From Paulownia fortunei (taxonomy: Eukaryota > Streptophyta > Magnoliopsida > Lamiales > Paulowniaceae), in NCBI GenBank assembly GCA_019321725.1, contig CM033112.1:23280509-23344508 (forward strand): DNA of 64,000 bases, read 5' to 3'. Both the position numbers and the translations under genes were made by a program. Of the stretch, positions 11,026 to 23,483 are shown in pieces (the stretch's first letter is position 1; the number at the start of each line of letters is the position of its first letter). The notes below the pieces were generated by a model, which saw only the letters and a program-made list of their open reading frames with translations, searched no databases and had not been told where the DNA came from.

Positions 11026-13308
11026 ATGTCGAGTTCAAGACATTTTTCTGATGGCCGGAGGCAAGGAAAGGCTTCTGAGAAATCGAATTTTGTGCAGACG
11101 TGCAATCTTTTGAGTCAGTATATAAAGGAAAAAGGTAGTCTCAGAGATTTGAATCTTGAAATTGGTGGAAAAGTGGAGAGCCTCGAAGCTATAGGTAAAA
11201 TTTATCCCGTTTTTCATCTCATATTCTTCCGGTTCCTCTTTCTTTAACTTTTCGAACCTGATTTTATTGTTGTAGTTCAGCTGCCATATTCTTAGAAGAA
11301 GTTGCCTGTAAATTTTCCCATGGTTTCTGTAAGAAGTAAATTGCTTAATTTCCAGGTTTTCTTATCCGTACAATTTTCTTGGAATAGCTAAGATGTAGAA
11401 AAAATCTAGATAGATGTGCAGGATTTTGAAACAGATGGAACTACTATGAAGCTGATTATAATGCTAAAATTTTCACTGTTTTGGCAAGAAAACTGATCCT
11501 TCACTTTTCAACTGATAAATCAATGTTATGCTTAATTTCAGTGAAGCCCGGATCATCTCTTGCTGCATCAGCTTCTACAACTATGAATTTAGTGACAAAT
11601 ACGGAAAAATCTGCTCAACCCTCATCAGTACAACAGCCATCCAAGGATCCCTTTCCACCTCTCGCCAAGACTGATTCCTCCATTGTAATAGTAGAAGATG
11701 CCTCAAACAAAGCTAGCACAAGGTTCTTTCTTTTTGTCCCTTCCCACTTTCCTCAACTACTTTCCTATCTCCCATTTAGAGCGTCTTGACCATTTACTTC
11801 TACTGTAATCGTACACAATTAATAACATTAAATATGGTTAAAGAGTTGATTAATAAGACCGTTAAAAGAATATATAGTTTGACTTTGTATCATAAATAAT
11901 GGCAGAAGCAATATCTTTTTTGTGTTTCTAGAGTTAGATTTAGAAACTTTTATGAGCAATGGATTGAATTTCCTTGTGTTGACTGACTAGTTTCAGCAAA
12001 GAGGGAACAACAAAGGAGCCTAATAAGACTGCACAATTGACAATTTTTTACTCGGGGAGAGTGTTGGTTTTTGATGATTATCCAGTGGACAAGGCTAGAG
12101 AACTCATGTCTATTGCTAAAAAGGCTAGCTCCCAAATGTCTTATGGCATTTTGTCGGACACCATTCAAGAAAAGCTGAACCCCGGTGTCGCTGTGGCCTT
12201 GACCTCTAGCGCACGTGAGGGGCTTCCACCGAGGCCTCATGCTGGCTGTGGTAAGCAGCCTGTTGGCATTTCGTCGAACACTTGTAAGGAGAAAACAAAT
12301 CCTACCACCCGTGAGGCTGTGGCGTCAAGCTCGAGATCAGAAGAACAACTTTCACCACAATCTGAGGCTAATGGTTCTGGTAATTGACTTTATTGTTATA
12401 GAAAAGGGAAAAAATCTTTGAATTTTGGGATTGTACTAATTGTTTATGGTTTTCTTTTTGGAATTTTAGATTTGCCAATTGCAAGAAGGTCATCACTTCA
12501 TAGGTTCCTTGCGAAGAGGAAAGATAGGTATGCAACTTTTTGTTCTTTCACTTTTTTTCTTTTCTTTCTTTAATTTGTTTGAAATGATAAAGTTAATGGT
12601 GGCAAATTGTGCGAATCTAAAATAGATCCTCTAGAATGGATCCAATATGTTTTTTATTTTATTTTAAACTTATGGTAAAAATTTGATTGCTAAGGTTGAA
12701 CCTTGGAGATACGATAGTATTAATTAACTTTTGAAGGATATATATAACATTATATAATTTTTGTGGGCGTGTCATTATCCATCAAAGCATTTGTATGCAT
12801 TTTTTTGGCTTCATTGAATGTGGATTCAAATTAGTCAAAGATGGACTAACTATATCCTTACTCTTGAAAGTATGGTCCAACTATCTAGATATGGGACTGA
12901 ATTCTATTTGATCCCTACAACATAGGAATTCACTTTTCTACCATGTTTTATTTTTGTTAAGGGTATTACTGTTGAGCTAAATATTTCGTGTGCAAATTGT
13001 TTGGCTTCAGTTTAACATCTATTTCTTGTTCAATTCATGTAAAATTAATCTTGAATTCATATTAGTTGAAGATGACGCAACCTAAATCAATATACACTCC
13101 TAAGAGTTTAATCTAACCATATTGCTATTCTAAGTATAGATAGATGGTAAATAGGAATGGAAGTTAATTTTTTTCCCCTGTTTATCTGAGTGTTGTTTCC
13201 GTTTTCCATATCTATTGTTATAGGGCTGCTGTCAGGGGGCCTTACCAAAATCAAGAACATCCTGCCCATTTCTCCAAGGGTGATGAACAGCTTGACCTCA
13301 ATATCTAA
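11026..13308 (+). CDS. JAZ/TIFY jasmonate co-repressor (JAZ5/6-like)
   Basis: Five exons give 291 residues: 11026-11194, 11542-11722, 11997-12379, 12470-12527, 13224-13308; all introns are GT-AG and the phases close. JAZ proteins repress MYC factors in the nucleus by recruiting NINJA/TOPLESS and are degraded through COI1 when jasmonoyl-isoleucine is present. Seen here: an N-terminal cryptic MYC-interaction-like stretch (SNFVQTCNLLSQYIKEKGSL, about residues 22-41), a TIFY/ZIM motif TIFYSGRVLVFDDYP (about 132-146), and a Jas domain split between exons 4 and 5 with the degron LPIARRSSLHRFLAKRKDR (246-264). The C-terminus LDLNI resembles an LxLxL repression motif with the last Leu changed. Family length is normal. 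The JAZ5/6 assignment rests on the C-terminal motif and the neighbouring genes. The G-box at 10721 suggests MYC2 control. Confidence 0.93.
12528..13223 (+). other. Jas intron of the JAZ gene
   Basis: This 696-bp intron falls between AAR/AAG-rich KRKDR and AAVRGPY, the conserved position of the Jas intron found in most plant JAZ genes. Retention or use of a cryptic donor there is known in other species to remove the C-terminal part of the Jas domain and give jasmonate-stable dominant repressors. Reading from exon 4 into the intron gives YATFCSFTFFL and continues into intron sequence, so retention would replace the end of the Jas domain. Confidence 0.8.
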
Positions 13309-15015
13309 CCATAAGTGCCCTCAAAAAGATTATTGTTTCAATATTTCTGTGTTGTGTGATTTTTATTTATATTTTATACCCTTATTGATTGGGAAATCAA
13401 TTTGTAGTAATAAAGCTTATAGTTTATTTTTAGTTAGATTCAAGTGTATTTGTAGGCAATTCGGTGCCATGGTAAGGTTATGCCAATTTGAGTTGGCGAT
13501 TGATTTCGTGGCTGGTGCTGGCCATTTTCTAAGGTTGGCAATGGGCTGGATGTAATCGGATTAGACTCAAGAAGAAAAATTGCATCTATTGATGGTTTAG
13601 TATAAACCAGATATATTATCAGAAGAGTATGTTTTTTTGAGGTTATTTATGTCATTTTGAATTGTAGTAGTCATAACTCTAAACTAAATATTTATATTTC
13701 AATTAATTTTATATTTTAAATTGATGTGTACTTTTCAGTTTGATCCAAGATGGGTCTAAAATAAATCCATTATGGTCCGGCACCCAATGGATCCAATTGA
13801 ATCAAACCCGTTGGAATCCAACCTCTAACAGTTAAGAACCAAGTATTGGATCCAATACCGGATCGAATTCGATTCCATATTATCACCCCCACCATTTTTA
13901 ATGTGCATATTATTCTTGTTATAACCCTTAAAAAAAATCTATCATTTGTTATGTCTTATAATATCTTCAATATGGTTCATTTTATGCCATTCATTTGATA
14001 TTATCTAAGTGGGATTATGAGTTGTTGGCAAGAATGACTATGAATCCAGTTTTTGATGGGTTCTTAAAAATCGAGATCTAACCGGCCAACATTTCTATGA
14101 TTCAAAACTCGATCCATCCTAAAATTGAGATCCAATAGGTTGGACCCATGGCGATGGTTGGGGCTTGTGAAAAAAGGTCTTAGTTAGTTTTTATTATATT
14201 TTCATATTGGGCGATAAATAATGGGCCTATTTATGGAGCCCAATTTACTTTTGCATTAATGCACTTCAATATTCTTTTGAAACACTTGGTCAATTAAGGA
14301 CTAAAGATGAGCAAAGAGATCACTAATTGCTACTTAGTATCATATTCATGTTAATAATGCTGAGTTATTGATGTCTTATTAGTATAAGAACTTTTAAAGT
14401 ATTTTCCTAAAAAAATGAATAAAATGCCATGAAATATACAACATATCAGGATATATCTAAAAAAAACAATAAGCTCAACGAACCATTTATATGATTATTT
14501 TATAAACAATCAGTTTATAGTCAATCATTTTTCATTAGACATTTAGATAATAAAGTTATTAGCTATTTTACTTGGAGAGATGAGATATTTCAAAAAAATT
14601 ACTATATTACATTTCTTTGAAAATTCTTAAATTTTCTTTTACATATATTATGGACTATGAACTTTCAAAATATGTGTTCTTTTTTTATAATAATTTTTAC
14701 AAAATTAAACTACATATCTACCTCTATTAAAATGTGGTTAAATCAATATTTTACATTCACCCTAAGATAAGAGGCCATGTCTATTCAACTTCTGGACATG
14801 ATCTTTAATCCTCCATCGATTAATATGAGATGGGAGAAATTTTTCTTTTCTCTTTTTTGTCATTTTTCCCTTCTTTTATGGTTCAAAAACGGAGAATCTG
14901 AATTGAATGGAATCAAAACGCCTTCTAACATTTTAAATGATTCCATTCACTCACTTTGATCGTGTCTTTATACAAGTGATGGTATATAAGAAGAACAAAA
15001 TGAAGTGAGAGGCCA
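13309..15015. other. Intergenic region between JAZ and UBP1-type genes
   Basis: It holds the JAZ 3' UTR, then AT-rich sequence without credible coding potential. Patches rich in GATCCAAT / CCCATTG words (13530-13900 and 14040-14170) look like an old repeat, but I could not define ends or target duplications. The distal end is the UBP1 promoter. Confidence 0.5.
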
Positions 15016-15036
15016 GGGTCGGGGTCCGGGTCCGGG
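15016..15036 (+). promoter_or_regulatory. Predicted G-quadruplex in UBP1 promoter
   Basis: Four G runs (15016-15018, 15021-15024, 15028-15030, 15034-15036) are separated by loops of 2, 3 and 3 bases, a canonical intramolecular quadruplex pattern on the plus strand; a fifth GGG follows at 15046. It lies about 200 bp upstream of the TATA box. A regulatory effect is inference. Confidence 0.5.
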
Positions 15037-15137
15037 TAAAGAACCGGGTTCGATGATCATCCTGGATCAAGTTCGGCTGTAGAATCCCTTTAGAGAGAGA
15101 GTTCGTTTACCAGCGCGTCCCTTAATTCTGTTTATAT

Positions 15138-15246
15138 TGGGCCAGAAACAATGGGCCTTCTAAATATGACCAAACCAATTTTACTCCTCGCAATTGAGTA
15201 TTATTACTGCGTGGCGTACGACCCGGTAAAAGCTCGTCTATAAATA
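15138..15246 (+). promoter_or_regulatory. Core promoter of UBP1-type gene: two TGGGCC boxes and a TATA box
   Basis: TGGGCC occurs at 15138-15143 and 15152-15157; such site II elements bind TCP factors and are common in promoters of growth-related and translation genes. TATAAATA at 15239-15246 is a good TATA box, predicting transcription from about 15270 and a pyrimidine-rich 5' UTR of about 200 nt before the ATG at 15475. Confidence 0.55.
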
Positions 15247-15474
15247 GCCCAACTGTGCCAATCATTTCCCCCCTTTTCAGTGAGGCCTCTCTTTCATTTT
15301 CCTTCTGTCTTTTTCTTTGTTTCTGTTTTTTTTTTTTTTTTGCCCTTTATTTTCTTTATTTTTCTATCTTCTTCGAGGCCACCTCTTCCCCTTTTTCTCT
15401 CGACAAACCCTAACACTAGAAAATCTTCTCCGATCATTTCATTCAATCGGATCTTCGGTTAAATTCAATCGAAA

Positions 15475-18140
15475 ATGCAAAATCAGAGATTGAAGCAGCA
15501 GCAACATCAGGCTTTGATGCAGCAGGCTCTCCTTCAACAACAGTCGCTTTATCACCCTGGTCTCTTAGCAGCACCGCAGGTTCATTTTTTATTTTTTTGG
15601 TTGATTTTTGCTTGTTTGGAGTGAATGGATAATTGATTATTTGTTACTCTCTGATTATTTCTTCTTTCGTTTTATTATATTCCCGTGATAACGATCTGAA
15701 GGATGTTACTATTTGTTGGTGTTGGTATTTTATTTTATTTTTAATTTTCTGCGATTTTAAGCAAGTTCGTGGTGGCTATTGGCCGAATTGTTGTCTCTCT
15801 GTTTATTTAGGGTTTTCATTTTCCCGCTTCTCCCTTTGTCATGTTGAGATTAGATTTTTGGTTGGTCGATTGTGGATTGAGTATTCTGACTATAGGGATA
15901 GTGAATTTTCATTCCATTTCATAGATGGCAGTTGATTCAGTGGGGGAATTATCTAAGAGTGTAAGTGTTTCTGGTATAAGATTTTTTTGCATTTCCTAGT
16001 AATACATGATTTATCTTTGTTGGAATAGAAACAGTGGAACGTCCTTAAACATTTTATTCTACGTTTAAGTCCACTGGTTTATATTTATCCCAGATATTCA
16101 ATTGGAGTAATGGCCATTTCTTTTAAAGGGCCAGTCTATAAGTTGAATATATTATTTTTAGCACAGTTACTGTTTATCAAGGTATGATCCTTACATGTAA
16201 CTCTACAAGCTGGGTTTTACATCTCTGAGCCATGTATGGTTTTACATCCCAGGAGGAAGTGCTCCTTGAGTGTGGAATTCAATGGAAAGAGATGGGAATG
16301 CTTGCACTAATTTTATATTTCCCCTTGGAAATTTGTGAATGTATATTATAAGCAGAGGAAAACTTAGATATTTGTTTAAAGAATGTTTCTTCCATGTTGG
16401 GTTATAGAAGAATGGTCCATGTGCAGCAAGCGGTTACCTTACCGAAAAAAAGGGTTTTGTGCACAATCCTCTAAGTCACACATCCTGTGCACAGAGTTGG
16501 AGATGTTGGTGGACAAATAAATTGATGAGAACCAGTTAGACGTAAGCATCTGGAAAATAAATAACAGAAGCTGGCAATAAAACTGGAAAACAAATATATG
16601 CTTATGCTACACATGTTGCGGGTTGTGTTATTCTTTGCTAGAGCTCAAGGCTTTACTCTAGGTTTATGTTTTAGAACATACCAGGCTAATTTTGCTGTTG
16701 CACAAGAGTCTCCCAAAATATGGGCTGTGAGCCCTATTTTGGTGTTTTGGAAAGTAAGTTGTATTTGGTATGGGATTAAATGTGATTTATTTGCATATGT
16801 TGACATTTTAGAAGTTTCTTGACATGCTAGTTGCACAAGTTTGTTAATAATAGAACAATTTCACTTCGCATTTTTCACAATTTTTTTGGTTCTTTTTTTC
16901 TGTTGCCATTAAGGCCTTTCCAACACCTGTACTTGTGAATTAGTTTTTTTTTTTTTTTCCTATCTCTCTTCCAGTTTTTACCTTGGGGTGGATGGTTGAT
17001 ATGGGCAGATAAATTAGGAAGTTTTTTCTTTATTTTTATCTTTCTATTTTTTTTTTCGCCTTTTCATTTTGCAGATTGAGCCAATTCCAAGTGGAAATCT
17101 GCCTCCTGGGTTTGATCCAAGTACATGCCGCAGTGTGTGAGTGTTGTTCAGGCATTTTTTTTTTTTAATTTTTTTTGTTTTCTCCCCTCTTCATTGAATG
17201 CTTGCCTAGCTTGCACATCTGTTCAATATTTAAGTCCCTAAGTTTTTTGTAGTTAATATGTACGAGTCTTTGCTTCATTAATTCTGCTTCATGTCTTGTC
17301 TAGTTTATACACCAATAAAGCCAACATGTGTTATTGTGTTGGTGACTTTATTGATCATCTCCGATTCTCCTGCCATTTTCTAATATCCGAAGTTTTGATG
17401 TGTTTATTCATGTGATATCATTTTGTAATATCTGGAGGTGGTTCTTATAAATTCATCTGTTTCTATTTGTTTTTCTTTTTAAACTTCTAGGTCTTTTATT
17501 TTTGAGAAAATGCAGGTATGTGGGAAATATTCACACACAGGTGACTGAACCACTTCTTCAAGAAGTTTTTGCTAGTACTGGTCCTGTGGAGGCCTGCAAG
17601 CTAATTAGAAAAGAAAAGGTGCCACTCTTCTCAAGTGTCTTCTTTCCATGAATATTTATCCACTTATGGATTTGGATTCTGTCTCTTTAGATGATGTTGA
17701 CATCTGTCGTCTTTTTTGCTGTGTGCAGTCATCCTATGGATTTGTTCATTACTTTGACCGTAGATCAGCTGCACTGGCAATATTGACCCTCAATGGAAGG
17801 CATCTGTAAGTAGGAATTATTGAAGATTTGATCTTGTATTGTCTTTTAATTTGGAATAATAATGGATTGTGTGGTATTCAGGTTTGGGCAACCTATCAAA
17901 GTTAATTGGGCTTATGCCAGTGGTCAGAGGGAGGACACATCAGGTGGGTCTACATTTTAATGTTTTCATGCATGTGATATTTGGTAGCATTAGCATATAA
18001 CATTGCATGCTAGTAATTCTCTGTCTCATAAAAATTTCTACCTCTTATTTAGGCCACTACAACATTTTTGTTGGTGATCTCAGCCCAGAGGTTACTGATG
18101 CCATGTTGTTTGCGTGCTTTTCTGTTTACCCCAGTTGTTC

Positions 18141-18171
<31 letters not shown>

Positions 18172-20636
18172 CCCCACCCCCCGGGGCATGCGCACATGGC
18201 CCTTGGTTGCAGATTTCTTAGATTTTAGTTCTCAAAAAGAAAGGAAAAACTGAACCAGAAGTTTTTTTTCCGCTTGTACATGTCAAAGTAATTTTTCAAG
18301 TGTCGCCATTTGCTCAGTGTGTGGTCTAGTTTTTGTAGGTGCTGATTGTCTCTGTGTTGGTCATAGTGATGCTAGGGTTATGTGGGATCAAAAGACTGGG
18401 CGTTCGAGGGGGTTTGGATTTGTGTCTTTCCGGAATCAGCAGGTATGTGTGTGCGGCTTTTATCTGAATCGTCTTTTGAACAACAATTTCCTCAATTTAG
18501 CTGAATTCTTTGGGTTTCTTGTTCAGGATGCTCAAAGTGCAATAAATGATTTAACCGGTGAGAAAAGTTTGGAGTAATTTATTTTTAAGAAGTTTTCTGT
18601 GTATCTCAAATTGAATTGTTGTTTTAGTCTCTGACTAGTGTAAGTTCATAAGGAATAATAATTTACTTGCTACTGTTCTATATGACAATTTCTCAGGGAA
18701 ATGGCTTGGCAGCAGGCAGATACGTTGCAACTGGGCCACAAAAGGTGCTGGAACCAGTGATGACAAGCAGAATCCAGATTCTAAAAGTGTTGTAGAACTT
18801 ACAAATGGTTCCTCAGGTCAGTAAGCTGGGAGAAAAAATTGAGTAAGGTGGCATTAAGAAATGATGAGGGGGAAAAAATACAATGAGAAGACTGTAGTCA
18901 TAGCTCCATTAAGAGGGTGAAAAAGAGCTTATAAGCTATTAAATGCTGTTGAATGTTATAAGATGGTAGATTTTAGTCAAAAAGTGCGGTGTTAATATAT
19001 TAGATGTTAAACTCTTCAAGCTTATAAGATATTTTGGTTATGGTCAAGCTGTCAGATAAGTGAAAGTACCATTACAAGCTGAAGCAGATCAAAAATTTTT
19101 AAAAATAAGTTGCTATGTCCATTTTAATTGTACTTGATGTACTTTTATCTTATTTCTAAAGCATATTAGACTTTCCATAGAATATTACCAAACTCTATAT
19201 TTTTAAGCTGTTAAATATTTTGTTAGATCTTGGAACAAAAGAATGGGCTTAGCCAAAAATAAATAAAGAAAGAAAGAAAGAAAAAAAGAAAAAGCACCCT
19301 TACATCCTTCTCGCTGATTTTTCCTTCACATTAAACTAGATTTCAGTTTCTGTAGTTCCTGCCTAATATTTTGTAACATACATTTTTTCTCAAGGATTTA
19401 CTTGGCTGTATCAACTGAGAAAACTGATGCTTATAGGCTTTTTCTTTTACAGAAGATGTTAAAGAAGCAGCAAGTAGTGATGCTCCTGAGAATAACCCTC
19501 AATACACCACTGTGTATGTCGGCAATCTTGCTCCAGAGGTAAGTCCTCTTTCCCTTGCGCTTCCTTTCCTTTCCTGGAAATACCTCATCCTCCAGAGTAC
19601 AGAATAAAATGTCTCTGTTTATGAGTGCTTGGTGGTTTATATGTTTTGTCTGGTCTCACCTGTTTTTGTTTATGGAGTGTATTGTTAATTAAATCAGAGA
19701 AGGTATTGTAAAGGTGTCTGTGGTTCTTTTGTAGATACTTGCCTCCCAGCATATCTGGTCCTCCAATCTGGAAATGGGAATGGAAAAGAAAATCCCCTTG
19801 AGTGTTTGCTAAATTGAACGGACATTAGGAACAACAAATCTGGCCCTCTCAGCTAGATAGATAGTACATCCTTTTAAATCTGAATTTTTTTAGTACAGAT
19901 GTTTATAAAACTTTCTTCCCTTGGTTCTATTTGCCAGGTAACCCAGGTTGACCTCCATCGCCACTTCCATGCGCTTGGTGTTGGATCAATTGAGGAAGTT
20001 AGGGTCCAGCGTGATAAAGGGTTTGGTTTTGTTAGGTACAGCACTCATGCAGAGGCTGCTTTGGCTATTTCAATGGGAAATACTCAGTCATTCCTCTGTG
20101 GCAAACAAATTAAGGTTTGTTTTCATTCCTACTTATTGGTATAGAGAGAATCCATTTGGCTATGGATAAATTTATTGTTGACAACAGTATATTTAATAAT
20201 TTTCCAATTTTTGTGTGTTCTGTTGGCAACTTGCAATGCGGTCATGCAGTGTAAAACTGACTGTAAATCTTGGCTTCTCCCAACTCAAAAATGCGACTTT
20301 AAAATCATCAAAGCCAACTGTACATATGGGGAAAAGAAAGCAGTTTCAAATGCTATTATGTATCCGAGATAAGTCTTAGATAAAGCTTTGTCAAAATGAA
20401 TTAATTGTATTATTAGGGTCAAACATATGATGATGCGAGTGAGTCTGCATTTATCTAGCGAGAGTGGATTGCCAAGGACCCAAGACATAGGAAACACATC
20501 TTTTCTGAATTCTGATAGATACCAGAAATAGCAAGTTTACATGGGAGAGAGATTTTACCACTTGCTTTTCAAGTTCTACTAGAAGTTGACAGTTGGCTTA
20601 GTTATCTCCCATCTTTTGATGGATTACCCTTCTTGC

Positions 20637-20674
<38 letters not shown>

Positions 20675-21213
20675 CACCCCTTTTCTGGATTCATTTTACT
20701 GCCCCATTTAAAAAATTGAAAACAAATATCTCTGACATCAAGATATATTCTCTATTTGTAAACTTCCAATGTAATATGCAATATGGTTTGGAATGTGGTG
20801 GATGCACATAACGATCACTGCCCGTTGATTTCTGCTTGTATCACTTTTGAACTTTTATTACAGGTTTAAACTTAGTTTGACTGTATATTTCTAGTTGTTT
20901 AACCTTGGTTAATATTCTGGCATGCACACAGTGCTCATGGGGAAACAAGCCAACTCCACCTGGAACGAGCTCAAACCCACTCCCACCACCTGCACCTGCA
21001 TCCTTGCCGGGCCTTTCTGCAGCTGACCTCTTGGCGTATGAGCGGCAACTTGCAATGAGTAAGATGGGTGGTGTTCATGCCCTAATGCATCCGCAGGGGC
21101 AACATGCTCTGAAGCAAGCATCTATGGGAATGGGTGCTGGTGCAAGCCAGGCCATTTATGATGGTGGTTTCCAGAATGTCGCTGCTGCCCAGCAGCTCAT
21201 GTACTACCAGTAA
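15475..21213 (+). CDS. UBP1B: UBP1-type oligouridylate-binding protein (three RRMs)
   Basis: Twelve exons encode 422 residues: 15475-15579, 17075-17136, 17516-17618, 17729-17805, 17882-17943, 18053-18140, 18367-18442, 18527-18557, 18697-18816, 19453-19538, 19938-20114, 20932-21213. All introns are GT-AG and in phase. UBP1 proteins bind U-rich RNA, act in pre-mRNA splicing and 3'-UTR stability in the nucleus, and form stress granules; animal TIA-1 is the relative. The protein has a Gln-rich start, RRM1 (about 56-130, RNP1 YGFVHY), RRM2 (about 140-216, RNP1 RGFGFVSF), a linker, RRM3 (about 260-332, RNP1 KGFGFVRY) and a Pro/Ala/Met-rich tail ending QQLMYYQ. Length and exon pattern fit the family. 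CT repeats lie in introns 6 and 11. The symbol rests on family resemblance and on the JAZ neighbour; UBP1A or C is possible. Confidence 0.93.
18143..18170 (+). repeat. CT microsatellite just after a 5' splice site in UBP1 gene
   Basis: The donor of exon 6 (18140|GTAAGT) runs directly into about thirteen CT units, then CCCCCACCCCCC. The tract sits in a 226-bp intron interrupting RRM2. Variation in length could affect splicing of that exon, but this is inference. Confidence 0.85.
20641..20671 (+). repeat. CT microsatellite in UBP1 intron 11
   Basis: About fifteen uninterrupted CT units lie in the 817-bp last intron, roughly 260 bp before the acceptor of exon 12. Confidence 0.9.
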
Positions 21214-23483
21214 TTTGTGATGTGATTCTATCAATTTGTGAAACTTACAATAGCCGCCCCTTGAAACCCATGTTTGAGTTTTTCAAATTTGTAGGATATT
21301 TTGTAAGGTTTTGGTTTTTTGGGATGGCTCCCCGACTCACTGTATGCTTGCCCGTATGCATGCTCCTTTTCATCTCGGAATGAGTAATGAGCGGCTTCTT
21401 TGAGTTATTTGGCCTATGTATATTTTCCATTCCGCTGAACTACTAGTCCTGTATGTGCTTTTCATGGTTCTTTTCTCTCGTTGGTGTCTGTATTATCTTT
21501 TTACATAGATTTCACATCTGTTTTAATCAATCTCATGGAATTCTCTTTTTCCTGATTAGCCTCCAACAAAATAAAATCAATGCACCCTGCAAACTGAAAT
21601 GCAAAACACGTTATGTGAATCATATAATCATCCAAATAATAAGGGATTTAAGTGCAGAATTCAGTCTAAAGTTGGATATTTCAGTCTTAAGCAGAGGAAA
21701 CCATATTGTTCAATACAATTTGTAGCTGTAGAGAGGGGCTGGACCATGTTAACTGCAGCAAATCAATCAACTGGCAATAATTTCCATACTCATTTGCAAA
21801 TCCTGGTAACAAAATCAAATTCAAGAAAAATTACATATAGTAGGAGACAATCTTGCGACAATCTCCTGAGATAAAAATTATCACTTGATAAAGAGAGCTT
21901 CTTCATCGTTCTTCATCCATTCCAACGTGACTAAATCAAATGTAATCTCAACTGAGAAACTCAAAGAACAAAATAAGTCTCTCAGACAATAATAACCAAA
22001 CAATAGAAGTAAAACAATTTGCGGATAATATTTAAATATAAATGATATTATTTAAGATAATATTCATTCCAAAGCTTGCAGGCACAAAACGAGGATTAGA
22101 TAACATATCATATCATATGGTATTCGTGGCTTTACTCATATTTTTTAAAAATTTACGAGTTCAGTGAATCTGATAATAAATTAAATTTTTTTATTTTAAA
22201 AAGCCCAGTATGTACAAATTCAAGAACTTTATATTCAAGAACTTTATAGATTTGGTATGAGTATCATATCGAAATACAATATTCACTTAAATATTTATAA
22301 ATATTCCCTTTCCCTTTATTTTGAAATTGAATTCATTTAGTATTTTATTGCTCTCATTTAACCATCAAAGTATTCCTTTACTCAAGATTTGATTTGACAA
22401 ATCAAAGACTTTTATAGGAATAATCTAATACCTCTAATAATTTATTCGTCTCATAAATAACAACTCATGAATCAATTAATCATATGAAAAGATTTCACTT
22501 ATCCTACAATCAATAAATCATGAAAAATGATTTGATCATCGAGCAATCCTATTAGTAGTAAAAAAATTATTAAACATTTCGTAAGGACCCAAAAGTATGT
22601 AAAATCTTATTAAGGTATATTATATAACAATATAATTAGGTTTGCAATTCACAACAATTTCATTAGTTGGAATATTTGATCGAGGTGTTCTTGAACCTAA
22701 TTAATATTGTATATTAGCTCACAAGTTATTTGCAATTTTATTGAATGTCAAATTAGTTTAATCATAGAATAAAATAATTAAAAACGTAAAACTATTTTAT
22801 TTAATCAAACCGTTCATGAGCAAAATTCGAGCCATCACCTAAATGAATCAATGCCCAAACTTCATTTTTCATTATTTATTGTTTATTTAATACTGTATAT
22901 GTCCCAAATTTATTGCTATTATTTTTTTTATCTGAAAACAGGACATAATGTTGTAAAATATTTTTTTTCAAAAAAATCTATGCTCTAAATTAAATATTAA
23001 TTTGACATATTAGTTATTAATTTTAAGAATAATTGCAAACAAATACATAAAATCTATCCTTTTAAAAAAATTTATTTAAAATTTCATGTCGAATCAATTG
23101 AAAATCATGATAATAAATTGGAGGCAGTGTTCAGTTGAATTTGCTCGGTTAACCCCTATTTATTCACAAGTGTAATAACTGAAAACTATTAATATAAAAA
23201 AAAAAAAAAAATGAAAGTAATAACTGAAAACAGAAAATTTCAATCCAAACACTACTTAATCTCCTCTCCCCCACTTATAATTATATAAGAGTATTTTCCT
23301 AAGCAAATAGCTCGACTCGAGTCTTCTCTCTCTATCTCTCTCTCACGCACACAAACACACACATAGGGAGAAAAAATTGCACTAATTTATCAGAGATTTT
23401 TCTTTCGGACATGTCCTGTGTGCAATTTTTCTGAAATTAAGTTTCAAAGATCGGAATTGTGATTTTGAGAGATCCTCAAAGTT
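21214..23483. other. Intergenic region and PHL-type gene 5' UTR
   Basis: The first 250 bp is the UBP1 3' UTR. From about 21600 to 23200 the DNA is very AT-rich with no supported gene. The last 170 bp, with CT- and CA-rich tracts (23322-23365), is the probable leader of the next gene. Confidence 0.6.
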
